Positions 12,701 through 26,039 of a stretch of DNA of 64,000 nucleotides are shown here, piece after piece. The DNA is taken from positions 28,607,764 to 28,671,763 of the forward strand of contig OY970829.1 in the NCBI GenBank assembly GCA_963853835.1, written 5' to 3'. Origin of the DNA: Calendula officinalis. Taxonomy: Eukaryota > Streptophyta > Magnoliopsida > Asterales > Asteraceae. Every line of letters begins with the position of its first letter. Positions within the stretch are counted from its first letter, which is position 1. The notes beneath the pieces were generated by a model. It saw only the letters and a program-made list of their open reading frames with translations, had not been told where the DNA came from and did no database searches. The translations under genes and the position numbers were made by a program.

Positions 12701-15700
12701 GTGACGAACGAACCATCTATTTTGGTTACTCGTGGGCGTGAAACGGACACCCGAGCTGAAAGTTATGATTGTTTTAGTATAGCACCTTTTGTCACACAAT
12801 CTTGGATATTGAAGAGTTCGGGCCGAAGAGGGATGTTCGGGCCGAAGTGGTGTTCGGGCCGAAGTGGGATGTTCGGGCCGAAGTGGTGTTCGGGGCGAAG
12901 TTCGGTGTTCCGGCCGAGGATGATGTTCGGGTCGAGGTTGAAGTTCGGGCCGAGGTCGGAGTTCGGGCCGAGGTTGAAGTTCGGGCCGAGGTTGAAGTTC
13001 GGGCCGAAAATGAAGTTCGGGCCGGGAACAGTGAAGAGTTCGGGCCGAACTTGTTCTTGGCAGTGACGAACGAACCAGCTATTTTGGTTACTCGTGGGCG
13101 TGAAACGGACACCCGAGCTGAAAGTTATGAATGTTTTAGTATAGCACCTTTTGTCACACAATCTTGGATATTGAAGAGTTCGGGCCGAAGAGGGATGTTC
13201 GGGCCGAAGTGGTGTTCGGGCCGAAGTGGGATGTTCGGGCCGAAGTGGTGTTCGGGCCGAAGTGGTGTTCGGGCCGAAGTTCGGTGTTCGGGCCGACGAT
13301 GATGTTCGGGTCGAGGTTGAAATTCGGGCCGAGGTCGGAGTTCGGGCCGAGGCGGAGTTCGGGCCGAGGTTGAAGTTCGGGCCGAGGTTGAAGTTTGTGC
13401 CGAAAATGAAGTTCGGGCCGGGAACAGTGAAGAGTTCGGGCCGAAGTTGTTCTTGGCAGTGACGAACGAACCAGCTATTTTGGTTACTCGTGGGCGTGAA
13501 ACGGACACCCGAGCTGAAAGTTATGAATGTTTTAGTATAGCACCTTTTGTCACACAATCTTGGATATTGAAGAGTTAAGGCCGAAGAGGGATGTTCGGGC
13601 CGAAGTGGTGTTTGGGCCGAAGTGGGATGTTCGGGCCGAAGTGGGATGTTCGGGCCGAAGTGGGATGTTCGGGCCGAAGTGGTGTTCAGGCCGAAGTTCG
13701 GTGTTCGGGCCGAGGATGATGTTCGGGCCGAGGTTGAAGTTCGGGCCGAGGTTGGAGATCGGGCCGAGGTTGAAGTTCGGGTCGAGGTTGAAGTTCGGGC
13801 CGAAAATGAAGTTCAGGCAGGGAACAGTGAAGAGTTCGGGCCGAACTTGTTCTTGGCAGTGACGAACGAACCAGCTATTTTGGTTACTCGTGGGCGTGAA
13901 ACGGACACCCGAGCTGAAAGTTATGAATGTTTTAGTATAGCACCTTTTGTCACACAATCTTGGATATTGAGGAGTTCGGGCCGAAGAGGGATGTTCGGGC
14001 CGAAGTGGTGTTCGGGCCGAAGTGGGATGTTCGGGCCGAAGTGGTGTTCGGGCCGAAGTGGTGTTCGGGCCGAAGTTCGGTGTTCGGGCCGAGGATGATA
14101 TTCGGGCCGAGGTTGAAGTTCGGGCCGAGGTCGAAGTTCGGGCCGAGGTTGAAGTTCGGGCCGAAAATGAAGTTCGGGCCAAAAATGAAGTTCGGGCTGG
14201 GAACAGTGAAGAGTTCGGGCCGAACTTGTTCTTGGCAGTGACGAACGAACCATCTATTTTGGTTACTCGTGGGCGTGAAACGGACACCCGAGCTGAAAGT
14301 TATGATTGTTTTAGTATAGCACCTTTTGTCACACAATCTTGGATATTGAAGAGTTCGGGCCGAAGAGGGATGTTCGGGCCGAAGTGGTGTTCGGGCCGAA
14401 GTGGGATGTTCGGGCCGAAGTGGTGTTCGGGGCGAAGTTCGGTGTTCCGGCCGAGGATGATGTTCGGGTCGAGGTTGAAGTTCGGGCCGAGGTCGGAGTT
14501 CGGGCCGAGGTTGAAGTTCGGGCCGAGGTTGAAGTTCGGGCCGAAAATGAAGTTCGGGCCGGGAACAGTGAAGAGTTCGGGCCGAACTTGTTCTTGGCAG
14601 TGACGAACGAACCAGCTATTTTGGTTACTCGTGGGCGTGAAACGGACACCCGAGCTGAAAGTTATGAATGTTTTAGTATAGCACCTTTTGTCACACAATC
14701 TTGGATATTGAAGAGTTCGGGCCGAAGAGGGATGTTCGGGCCGAAGTGGTGTTCGGGCCAAAGTGGGATGTTCGGGCCGAAATGGTGTTCGGGCTGAAGT
14801 GGTGTTCGGGTCGAAGTTCGGTGTTCGGGCCGAGGATGATGTTCGGGCCGAGGTTAAAGTTCAGGCCGAGGTCGGAGTACGGGCCGAGGTTGAAGTTCGG
14901 GCCGAGGTTGAAGTTCGGGCTGAAAATGAAGTTCGGGCCGGGAACAGTGAAGAGTTCGGGCCGAACTTGTTCTTGGCAGTGACGAACGAACCAGCTATTT
15001 TGGTTACTCGTGGGCGTGAAACGGACACCCGAGCTGAAAGTTATGAATGTTTTAGTATAGCACCTTTTGTCACACAATCTTGGATATTGAAGAGTTCGGG
15101 CCGAAGAGGGATGTTCGGGCCGAAGTGGTGTTCCGGCCGAAGTGGGATGTTCGGGCCGAAGTGGTGTTCGGGCCGAAGTGGTGTTCGGGCCGAAGTTCGG
15201 TGTTCGGGCCGACGATGATGTTCGGGTCGAGGTTGAAATTCGGGCCGAGGTCGGAGTTCGGGCCGAGGCGGAGTTCGGGCCGAGGTTGAAGTTCGGGCCG
15301 AGGTTGAAGTTTGGGCCGAAAATGAAGTTCGGGCCGGGAACAGTGAAGAGTTCGGGCCGAAGTTGTTCTTGGCAGTGACGAACGAACCAGCTATTTTGGT
15401 TACTCGTGGGCGTGAAACGGACACCCGAGCTGAAAGTTATGAATGTTTTAGTATAGCACCTTTTGTCACACAATCTTGGATATTGAAGAGTTAAGGCCGA
15501 AGAGGGATGTTCGGGCCGAAGTGGTGTTTGGGCCGAAGTGGGATGTTCGGGACGAAGTGGGATGTTCGGGCCGAAGTGGTGTTCAGGCCGAAGTTCGGTG
15601 TTCGGGCCGAGGATGATGTTCGGGCCGAGGTTGAAGTTCGGGCCGAGGTTGGAGATCGGGCCGAGGTTGAAGTTCGGGTCGAGGTTGAAGTTCGGGCCGA

Positions 15701-18700
15701 AAATGAAGTTCAGGCAGGGAACAGTGAAGAGTTCGGGCCGAACTTGTTCTTGGCAGTGACGAACGAACCAGCTATTTTGGTTACTCGTGGGCGTGAAACG
15801 GACACCCGAGCTGAAAGTTATGAATGTTTTAGTATAGCACCTTTTGTCACACAATCTTGGATATTGAGGAGTTCGGGCCGAAGAGGGATGTTCGGGCCGA
15901 AGTGGTGTTCGGGCCGAAGTGGGATGTTCGGGCCGAAGTGGTGTTCGGGCCGAAGTGGTGTTCGGGCCGAAGTTCGGTGTTCGGGCCGAGGATGATATTC
16001 GGGCCGAGGTTGAAGTTCGGGCCGAGGTCGGAGTTCGGGCCGAGGTTGAAGTTCGGGCCGAAAATGAAGTTCGGGCCAAAAATGAAGTTCGGGCTGGGAA
16101 CAGTGAAGAGTTCGGGCCGAACTTGTTCTTGGCAGTGACGAACGAACCATCTATTTTGGTTACTCGTGGGCGTGAAACGGACACCCGAGCTGAAAGTTAT
16201 GATTGTTTTAGTATAGCACCTTTTGTCACACAATCTTGGATATTGAAGAGTTCGGGCCGAAGAGGGATGTTCGGGCCGAAGTGGTGTTCGGGCCGAAGTG
16301 GGATGTTCGGGCCGAAGTGGTGTTCGGGGCGAAGTTCGGTGTTCCGGCCGAGGATGATGTTCGGGTCGAGGTTGAAGTTCGGGCCGAGGTCGGAGTTCGG
16401 GCCGAGGTTGAAGTTCGGGCCGAGGTTGAAGTTCGGGCCGAAAATGAAGTTCGGGCCGGGAACAGAGAAGAGTTCGGGCCGAACTTGTTCTTGGCAGTGA
16501 CGAACGAACCAGCTATTTTGGTTACTCGTGGGCGTGAAACGGACACCCGAGCTGAAAGTTATGAATGTTTTAGTATAGAACCTTTTGTCACACAATCTTG
16601 GATATTGAAGAGTTCGGGCCGAAGAGGGATGTTCGGGCCGAAGTGGTGTTCGGGCCAAAGTGGGATGTTCGGGCCGAAATGGTGTTCGGGCTGAAGTGGT
16701 GTTCGGGTCGACGTTCGGTGTTCGGGCCGAGGATGATGTTCGGGCCGAGGTTAAAGTTCAGGCCGAGGTCGGAGTACGGGCCGAGGTTGAAGTTCGGGCC
16801 GAGGTTGAAGTTCGGGCTGAAAATGAAGTTCGGGCCGGGAACAGTGAAGAGTTCGGGCCGAACTTGTTCTTGGCAGTGACGAACGAACCAGCTATTTTGG
16901 TTACTCGTGGGCGTGAAACGGACACCCGAGCTGAAAGTTATGAATGTTTTAGTATAGCACCTTTTGTCACACAATCTTGGATATTGAATAGTTCGGGCCG
17001 AAGAGGGATGTTCGGGCCGAAGTGGTGTTCGGGCCGAAGTGGGATATTCGGGCCGAAGTGGTGTTCGGGCCGAAGTTCGGTGTTCGGGCCGAGGATGATG
17101 TTCGGGTCGAGGTTGAAGTTCGGGCCGAGGTCGGAGTTCGGGCCGAGGTTGAAGTTCGGGCCGAGGTTGAAGTTCGGGCCGAGGTTGAAGTTCGGGCCGA
17201 AAATGAAGTTCGGGCCGGGAACAGTGAAGAGTTCGGGCCGAACTTGTTCTTGGCAGTGACGAACGAACCAGCTATTTTGGTTACTCGTGGGCGTGAAACG
17301 GACACCCGAGCTGAAAGTTATGAATGTTTTAGTATAGCACCTTTTGTCACACAATCTTGGATATTGAAGAGTTCGGGCCGAAGAGGGATGTTCGGGCCGA
17401 AGGGGTGTTCGGGCCGAAGTGGGATGTTCGGGCCGAAATGGTGTTCGGGCTGAAGTGGTGTTCGGGTCGAAGTTCGGTGTTCGGGCCGAGGATGATGTTC
17501 GGGCCGAGGTTAAAGTTCATGCCGAGGTCGGAGTACGGGCCGAGGTTGAAGTTCGGGCCGTGGTTGAAGTTCGGGCTGAAAATGAAGTTCGGGCCGGGAA
17601 CAGTGAAGAGTTCGGGCCGAACTTGTTCTTGGCAGTGACGAACGAACCAGCTATTTTGGTTACTCGTGGGCGTGAAACGGACACCCGAGCTGAAAGTTAT
17701 GAATGTTTTAGTATATCACCTTTTGTCACACAATCTTGGATATTGAATAGTTCGGGCCGAAGAGGGATGTTCGGTCCGAAGTGGTGTTCGGGCCGAAGTG
17801 GGATGTTCGGGCCGAAGTGGTGTTCGGGCCGAAGTTCGGTGTTCGGGCCGAGGATGATGTTCGGGTCGAGGTTGAAGTTCGGGCCGAGGTCGGAGTTCGG
17901 GCCGAGGTCGGAGTTCGAGCCGAGGTTGAAGTTCGGGCCGAGGTTGAAGTTTGGGCCGAAAATGAAGTTCAGGCCGGGAACAGTGAAGAGTTCGGGCCGA
18001 AGTTGTTCTTGGCAGTGACGAACGAACCAGCTATTTTGGTTACTCGTGGGCGTGAAACGGACACCCGAGCTGAAAGTTATGAATGTTTTAGTATAGCACC
18101 TTTGGTCACACAATCTTGGATATTGAAGAGTTCGGGCCGAAGAGGGATGTTCGGGCCGAAGTGGTGTTCGGGCCGAAGTGGGATGTTCGGGCCGAAGTGG
18201 TGTTCGGGCCGAAGTGGTGTTCGGGCCGAAGTTCGGTGTTCGGGCCGAGGATGATGTTCGGGTCGAGGTTGAAGTTCGGGCCGAGGTCGGAGTTCGGGCC
18301 GAGGTTGAAGTTCGGGCCGAGGTTGAAGTTCGGGCCGATAATGAAGTTCGGGCCGGGAACAGTGAAGAGTTCGGGCCGAACTTGTTCTTGGCAGTGACGA
18401 ACGAACCAGCTATTTTGGTTACTCGTGGGCGTGAAACGGACACCCGAGCTGAAAGTTATGAATGTTTTAGTATAGCACCTTTTGTCACACAATCTTGGAT
18501 ATTGAAGAGTTCGGGCCGAAGAGGGATGTTCGGGCCGAAGTGGTGTTCGGGCCGAAGTGGGATGTTCGGGCCGAAATGGTGTTCGGGCTGAAGTGGTGTT
18601 CGGGTCGAAGTTCGGTGTTCGGGCCGAGGATGATGTTTGGGCCGAGGTTAAAGTTCAGGCCGAGGTCGGAGTACGGGCCGAGGTTGAAGTTCGGACCGTG

Positions 18701-19595
18701 GTTGAAGTTCGGGCTGAAAATGAAGTTCGGGCCGGGAACAGTGAAGAGTTCGGGCCGAACTTGTTCTTGGCAGTGACGAACGAACCAGCTATTTTGGTTA
18801 CTCGTGGGCGTGAAACGGACACCCGAGCTGAAAGTTATGAATGTTTTAGTATAGCACCTTTTGTCACACAATCTTGGATATTGAATAGTTCGGGCCGAAG
18901 AGGGATGTTCGGGCCGAAGTGGTGTTCGGGCCGAAGTGGGATGTTCGGGCCGAAGTGGTGTTCGGGCCGAAGTTCGGTGTTCGGGCCGAGGATGATGTTC
19001 GGGTCGAGGTTGAAGTTCGGGCCGAGGTCGGAGTTCGGGCCGAGGTCGGAGTTCGGGCCGAGGTTGAAGTTCGGGCCGAGGTTGAAGTTTGGGCCGAAAA
19101 TGAAGTTCGGGCCGGGAACAGTGACGAGTTCGGGCCGAAGTTGTTCTTGGCAGTGACGAACGAACCAGCTATTTTGGTTACTCGTGGGCGTGAAACGGAC
19201 ACCCGAGCTGAAAGTTATGAATGTTTTAGTATAGCACCTTTTGTTACACAATCCTGGATATTGAAGAGTTCGGGCCGAAAAGGATGTTCGGGCCGAAGTG
19301 GTGTTCGGGCCGAAGTGGGATGTTCGGGCCGAAGTGGTGTTCGGGCAGAAGTTCGGTGTTCGGGCTGAGGATGATGTTCGGGCCGAGGTTGAAGTTCGGG
19401 CCGAGGTCGGAGTTCGGGCCGAGGTTGAACTTCGGGCCGAAAATGAAGTTCGGGTCGGGAACAGTGAAGAGTTCGGGCCGAACTTGTTCTTGGCAGTGAC
19501 GAACGAACCAGCTATTTTGGTTACTCGTGGGCGTGAAACGGACACCCGAGCTGAAAGTTATGAATGTTTTAGTATAGCACCTTTTGTCACACAAT
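9781..19595. repeat. Higher-order repeat ladder marked by GAGTTAAGGC
   Basis: The variant GAGTTAAGGCCGAAGAGG replaces the usual GAGTTCGGGCCG at five sites only: 9,781, 10,898, 12,035, 13,572 and 15,488. Spacings are 1,117, 1,137, 1,537 and 1,916, that is three, three, four and five monomers. Linked variants move with it, such as GGTTGGAGATCGGG, GAGGCGGAGTTC and GGCCAAAAATGAAG. Downstream of 16,596 the monomers settle to a regular 379-380 bp, with a recurrent AAATGGTGTTCGGGCTGAAG variant at about 16,676, 17,437 and 18,575. This is the most homogenised part of satellite A. Confidence 0.88.
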
Positions 19596-19635
19596 CTTGG
19601 ATATTGAAGAGTTCGGGCCGAAGAGGGATGTTCGG

Positions 19636-19660
19636 GCCGAAGTTATAATGGGTGTCCAAA
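19636..19660. other. Satellite A / satellite B junction
   Basis: The last A unit ends GGGCCGAAG. The bases 19,641-19,651 read AGTTATAATGG, the exact reverse complement of the conserved B core CCATTATAACT. From 19,652 satellite B continues in forward orientation with GTGTCCAAAACTGATACTG. The switch is abrupt, with no unrelated sequence between arrays. Confidence 0.85.
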
Positions 19661-19669
19661 ACTGATACT

Positions 19670-22600
19670 GATGGCCCATGAACCATTATAACTAGTAACC
19701 ATGACCAGTAGCCTATAGATATCCATTTTACAAGTAATAGGTGTCCATAACCCATAACCAAGGCCAGTGAACCATTATAACCACTACATGTCCATAACTC
19801 ATATCGATGGCCCTTGAACCATTATAACTACTAGCCATGACCAATAGCCTATAGATTTCCATTTTACAAGTAATAGGTGTCGATAACCCATAACCATGGT
19901 CCTTGAACCATTATAACCAGTAGTTGTCCATAACTGATACTGATGGCCCTTGAACGATTATAACTACTAGCCATGACCAATAGCCTATAAATATCCATTT
20001 TATAGGTAATAGGTGTCCATAACCCATAACCAAGGCTAGTGAACCATTATAACCACTACATGTCCATAACTCATATCGATGGCCCTTGAACCATTATAAC
20101 TACTAGCCATGCCAATAGCCTATAGATATCCATTTTACAAGTAATAGGTGTCCATAACCCATAATCATGGTCCTTGAATCATTATAACCACTAGATGTCC
20201 ATAACTGATACTGATGGCCCTTGAACCATTATAACTACTAGCCATGTCCAATAGCCTACAGATATACATTTTACAAGTAATAGGTGTCCATAACCCATAA
20301 CCATGGTTCTTGAACCATTATAACCACTAGATGTCTATAACTGATACTGATGGCCCATGAACCATTATAACTTGTAACCATGACCAGTAGCCTATAGATA
20401 TCCATTTTACAAGTAATAGGTGTCCATAACCCATAACCATGGTTCTTGAGCCATTATAACCACTTGATGTCCATAACTGATACTGATGGCCCATGAACCA
20501 TTATAACTAGTAACCATGACCAGTAGCCTATAGATATCCATTTTACAAGTAATAGGTGTCCATAACCATAACCAAGGCCAGTGAACCATTATAACCACTA
20601 CATGTCCATAACTCATATCGATGGCCCTTGTACCATTATAACTACTAGCCATGTCCAATAGCCAACAGATATCCATTTTACAAGTAATAGGTGTCCATAA
20701 CCCATAACCATGGTTCTTGAACCATTATAACCACTAGATGTCCATAACTGATATTGATGGCCCATGAACCATTTTAACTAGTAACTTTGACCAGTACCCT
20801 ATAGATATCCATTTTACAAGTAATAGGTGTCCATAGCCCATAACCAAGGCCAGTGAACCATTATAACCACTACATGTCCATAACTCATATCGATGGCCCC
20901 TGAACCATTATAACTACTAGCCATGACCAATAGTCTAAAGATATCCATTTTACAACTAATAGGTGTCCATAACCCATAACTATGGTCCTTGAACCATTAT
21001 AACAACTAGATGTCCATAACTGATACCGATGGCCCTTGAACCATTATAACTACTAGCCATGACCGATAGCCTATAAATATACATTTTACAAGTAATAGGT
21101 GTCCATAACCCATAACCAAGGCCAGTGAACCATTATAACCACTACATGTCCATAACTCATATCGATGGTCCTTGAACCATTATAACTACTAGCCATGACC
21201 AATAGCATATAGATAACCATTTTACAAGTAATAGGTGTCCATTACCCATAACAATCGTCGTCGAACCATTATAAACACTAGATGTCCATAACTAACCCTG
21301 ATGGCCCTTGAACCATTATAACTACTAGCCATGAACAATAGCCTATAGATATCCATTTTACAAGTAATAGGTGTCCATAACCCATAACCATGGTCCTTGA
21401 ATCATTATAACCACTAGATGTCCATACCTGATACTGATGGCCCTTGAACCATTATAACTACTAGCCATGTCCAATAGCCTACACATATACATTTTACAAG
21501 TAATAGGTGTCCATAACCCATAACCATGGTTCTTGAACCATTATAACCACTAGACGTCCATAACTGATATTGATGGCCCATGAACCATTATAACTAGTAA
21601 CCATGACCAGTAGCCTATAGATATCCATTTTACAAGTAATAGGTGTCCATAACCCATAACCAAGGCCAGTGAACCATTATAACCACTACATGTCCATAAC
21701 TCATATCGATGGCCCTTGAACCATTATAACTACTAGCCATGACCAATAGCCTATAGATTTCCATTTTACAAGTAATAGGTGTCGATAACCCATAACCATG
21801 GTCCTTGAACCATTATAACCAGTAGTTGTCCATAACTGATACTGATGGCCCTTGAACGATTATAACTACTAGCCATGACCAATAGCCTATAAATATCCAT
21901 TTTATAGGTAATAGGTGTCCATAACCCATAACCAAGGCTAGTGAACCATTATAACCACTACATGTCCATAACTCATATCGATGGCCCTTGAACCATTATA
22001 ACTACTAGCCATGCCAATAGCCTATAGATATCCATTTTACAAGTAATAGGTGTCCATAACCCATAACCATGGTCCTTGAATCATTATAACCACTAGATGT
22101 CCATAACTGATACTGATGGCCCTTGAACCATTATAACTACTAGCCATGTCCAATAGCCTACAGATATACATTTTACAAGTAATAGGTGTCCATAACCCAT
22201 AACCATGGTTCTTGAACCATTATAACCACTAGATGTCTATAACTGATACTGATGGCCCATGAACCATTATAACTTGTAACCATGACCAGTAGCCTATAGA
22301 TATCCATTTTACAAGTAATAGGTGTCCATAACCCATAACCATGGTTCTTGAGCCATTATAACCACTTGATGTCCATAACTGATACTGATGGCCCATGAAC
22401 CATTATAACTAGTAACCATGACCAGTAGCCTATAGATATCCATTTTACAAGTAATAGGTGTCCATAACCATAACCAAGGCCAGTGAACCATTATAACCAC
22501 TACATGTCCATAACTCATATCGATGGCCCTTGTACCATTATAACTACTAGCCATGTCCAATAGCCAACAGATATCCATTTTACAAGTAATAGGTGTCCAT

Positions 22601-23010
22601 AACCCATAACCATGGTTCTTGAACCATTATAACCACTAGATGTCCATAACTGATATTGATGGCCCATGAACCATTTTAACTAGTAACTTTGACCAGTACC
22701 CTATAGATATCCATTTTACAAGTAATAGGTGTCCATAGCCCATAACCAAGGCCAGTGAACCATTATAACCACTACATGTCCATAACTCATATCGATGGCC
22801 CCTGAACCATTATAACTACTAGCCATGACCAATAGTCTAAAGATATCCATTTTACAACTAATAGGTGTCCATAACCCATAACTATGGTCCTTGAACCATT
22901 ATAACAACTAGATGTCCATAACTGATACCGATGGCCCTTGAACCATTATAACTACTAGCCATGACCGATAGCCTATAAATATACATTTTACAAGTAATAG
23001 GTGTCCATAA
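19670..23010. repeat. 1,902-bp higher-order repeat (14 satellite B monomers)
   Basis: Two near-identical copies lie 1,902 bp apart (14 monomers). Private variants recur at that offset: ATAGATTTCC at 19,851 and 21,753, CAGTAGTTGTCC, CCATTTTATAGG, CCATGCCAATAGCC, GTCTATAACTG and CAGTGAACC next to CATAACCATAACC. Similarity ends near 21,110/23,010, where AACCAAGGCCAGTG becomes AACAAAGGCCATTG. A third, shorter and rearranged version follows from about 23,560 to 24,870 at an offset near 1,892. Confidence 0.9.
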
Positions 23011-26000
23011 CCCATAACAAAGGCCATTGAACCATTATAACCACTACATGTCCATAACTCATATCGATGGCCCTTGAACCATTATAACTACTAGCCATGA
23101 CCAATAGCCTATAGATATCCATTTTAAAAGTAATAGGTGTCCATTACGCATAACAATCGTCCATGAACCATTATAACCACTAGATTTCCATAACTGATAC
23201 CGACGGCCCTTGAACCATTATAACTACTAGGAATGACCAATAGCCTATAGATATCCATTTTACAAGTAATAGGTGTCCATAACCCATAACGATGGTCCTT
23301 GAATCATTATAACCACTAGATGTCCATAACTGATACTGATGGCCCTTGAACCATTATAACTACTAGCCATGTCCAATAGCCTACAGATATCCATTTTACA
23401 AGTAATAGGTGTCCATAACCCATAACCATGGTTCCTGAACCATGATAACAACTAGATGTCCATAACTGATACTGATGGCCCTTGAACCATTATAACTAGT
23501 AGCCATGACCAATAGCCTATAGATATCGATTTTACAAGTAATAGGTGTCCTTAACCCATAACCAAGGCCAGTGAACCATTATAACCACTACATGTCCATA
23601 ACTCATATCGATGGCCCTTGAACCATTATAACTACTAGCCATGACCAATAGCCTATAGATATCCATTTTACAAGTAATAGGTGTCCATAACCCATAACCA
23701 TGGTCCTTGAACCATTATAACCAGTAGTTGTCCATAACTGACACTGATGGCCCTTGAACGATTATAACTACTAGCCATGACCAATAGCCTATAAATATCC
23801 ATTTTATAGGTAATAGGTGTCCATAACCCATAACCAAGGCTAGTGAACCATTATAACCACCACATGTCCATAACTCATATCGATGGCCCTTGAACCATTA
23901 TAACTACTAGCCATGCCAATAGCCTATAGATATCCATTTTACAAGTAATAGGTGTCCATAACCCATAACCATGGTCCTTGAATCATTATAACCACTAGAT
24001 GTCCATAACTGATACTGATGGCCCTTGAACCATTATAACTACTAGCCATGTCCGGTAGCCTACAGATATACATTTTACAAGTAATAGGTGTCCATAACCC
24101 ATAACCATGGTTCTTGAACCATTATAACCACTAAGATGTCTATAACTGATACTGATGGCCCATGAACCATTATAACTTGTAACCATGACCGGTAGCCTAT
24201 AGATATCCATTTTACAAGTAATAGGTGTCCATAACCATAACCAAGGCCAGTGAACCATTATAACCACTACATGTCCATAACTCATATCGATGGCCCTTGT
24301 ACCATTATAACTACTAGCCATGTCCAATAGCCAACAGAATCCATTTTACAAGTAATAGGTGTCCATAACCCATAACCATGGTTCTTGAACCATTATAACC
24401 ACTAGATGTCCATAACTGATATTGATGGCCCATGAACCATTTTAACTAGTAACTTTGACCAGTACCCTATAGATATCCATTTTACAAGTAATAGGTGTCC
24501 ATAGCCCATAACCAAGGCCAGTGAACCATTATAACCACTACATGTCCATAACTCATATCGATGGCCCCTGAACCATTATAACTACTAGCCATGACCAATA
24601 GTCTAAAGATATCCATTTTACAACTAATAGGTGTCCATAACCCATAACTATGGTCCTTGAACCATTATAACAACTAGATGTCCATAACTGATACCGATGG
24701 CCCTTGAACCATTATAACTACTAGCCATGACCGATAGCCTATAAATATACATTTTACAAGTAATAGGTGTCCATAACCCATAACCAAGGCCAGTGAACCA
24801 TTATAACCACTACATGTCCATAACTCATATCGATGGCCCTTGAACCATTATAACTACTAGCCATGACCAATAGCCTATAGATATCCATTTTAAAAGTAAT
24901 AGGTGTCCATTACGCATAACAATCGTCCCTGAACCATTATAACCACTAGATTTCCATAACTGATACCGACGGCCCTTGAACCATTATAACTACTAGCCAT
25001 GACCAATAGCCTATAGATATCCATTTTACAAGTAATAGGTGTCCATAACCCATAACCATGGTCCTTGAATCATTATAACCACTAGATGTCCATAACTGAT
25101 ACTGATGGCCCTTGAACCATTATAACCAGTAGTTGTCCATAACTGACATTGATGGCCCTTGAATGATTATAACTACTAGCCATGACCAATAGCCTATAAA
25201 TATCCATTTTATAGGTAATAGGTGTCCATAACCCATAACCAAGGCTAGTGAACCATTATAACCACCACATGTCCATAACTCATATCGATGGCCCTTGAAC
25301 CATTATAACTACTAGCCATGCCAATAGCCTATAGATATCCATTTTACAAGTAATAGGTGTCCATAACCCATAACCATGGTCCTTGAATCATTATAACCAC
25401 TAGATGTCCATAACTGATACTAATGGCCCTTGAACCATTATAACTACTAGCCATGTCCAATAGCCTACAGATATCCATTTTACAAGTAATAGGTGTCCAT
25501 AACCCATAACCATGGTTCCTGAACCATGATAACAACTAGATGTCCATAACTGATACTGATGGCCCTTGAACCATTATAACTAGTAGCCATGACCAATAGC
25601 CTATAGATATCGATTTTATAAGTAATAGGTGTCCTTAACCCATAACCAAGGCCAGTGAACCATTATAACCACTACATGTCCATAACTCATATCGATGGCC
25701 CTTGAACCATTATAACTACTAGCCATGACCAATAGCCTATAGATATCCATTTTACAAGTAATAGGTGTCCATAACCCATAACAAAGGCCATTGAACCATT
25801 ATAACCACTACATGTCCATAACTCATATCGATGGCCCTTGGACCATTATAACTACTAGCCATGACCAATAGCCTATAGATAACCATTTTACAAGTAATAG
25901 GTGTCCATAACCCATAACCATGTTCCTTTAATCATTATAACCACTAGATGTCCATGACTGATACTGATGGCCCTTGAACCATTATAACTACTAGCCATGT

Positions 26001-26039
26001 CCAATAGCCTACAGATATACATTTTACAAGTAATAGGTG

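Larger units (their letters stand above)
1..19641. repeat. Satellite A: nested GC-rich tandem array
   Basis: The whole stretch is tandem repeat. The basic unit is 17-19 bp, always opening TTCGGGCCGA and ending in variants such as AGTGGTG, AGTGGGATG, GGATGATG, GGTTGAAG, GGTCGGAG or AAATGAAG. About ten to fourteen such units are followed by a core of roughly 170 bp that is not minisatellite (GGGAACAGTGAAGAG, then CAGTGACGAACGAACCAG, GGGCGTGAAACGGACACCC and CACACAATCTTGGATATT). The landmark TCTTGGATATT recurs 54 times (first at 304, last at 19,595). Most spacings are near 343, 361, 379 or 397, so monomers differ by whole 18-bp units. Base composition is GC- and CpG-rich, unlike the next array. 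The array runs off the left edge. I recognise no named satellite family. The unit length is a multiple of three, so long open frames appear on both strands; they change with every indel and are not supported as genes. Confidence 0.97.

Noticed and set aside
14691..16184. A 497-codon open frame on the minus strand of satellite A, and many others of 100-330 codons on both strands
   Set aside because: They consist of translated 18-bp repeats (FGPN, ARTST, RAEVEV types). The unit is a multiple of three and happens to lack stops. Frames shift at each indel, overlap on both strands and have no domain.
1..19641. CENP-B box (NTTCGNNNNANNCGGGN) in satellite A
   Set aside because: TTCGGGCCG has the first part, but the following A and CGGG are not at the required distance on either strand.
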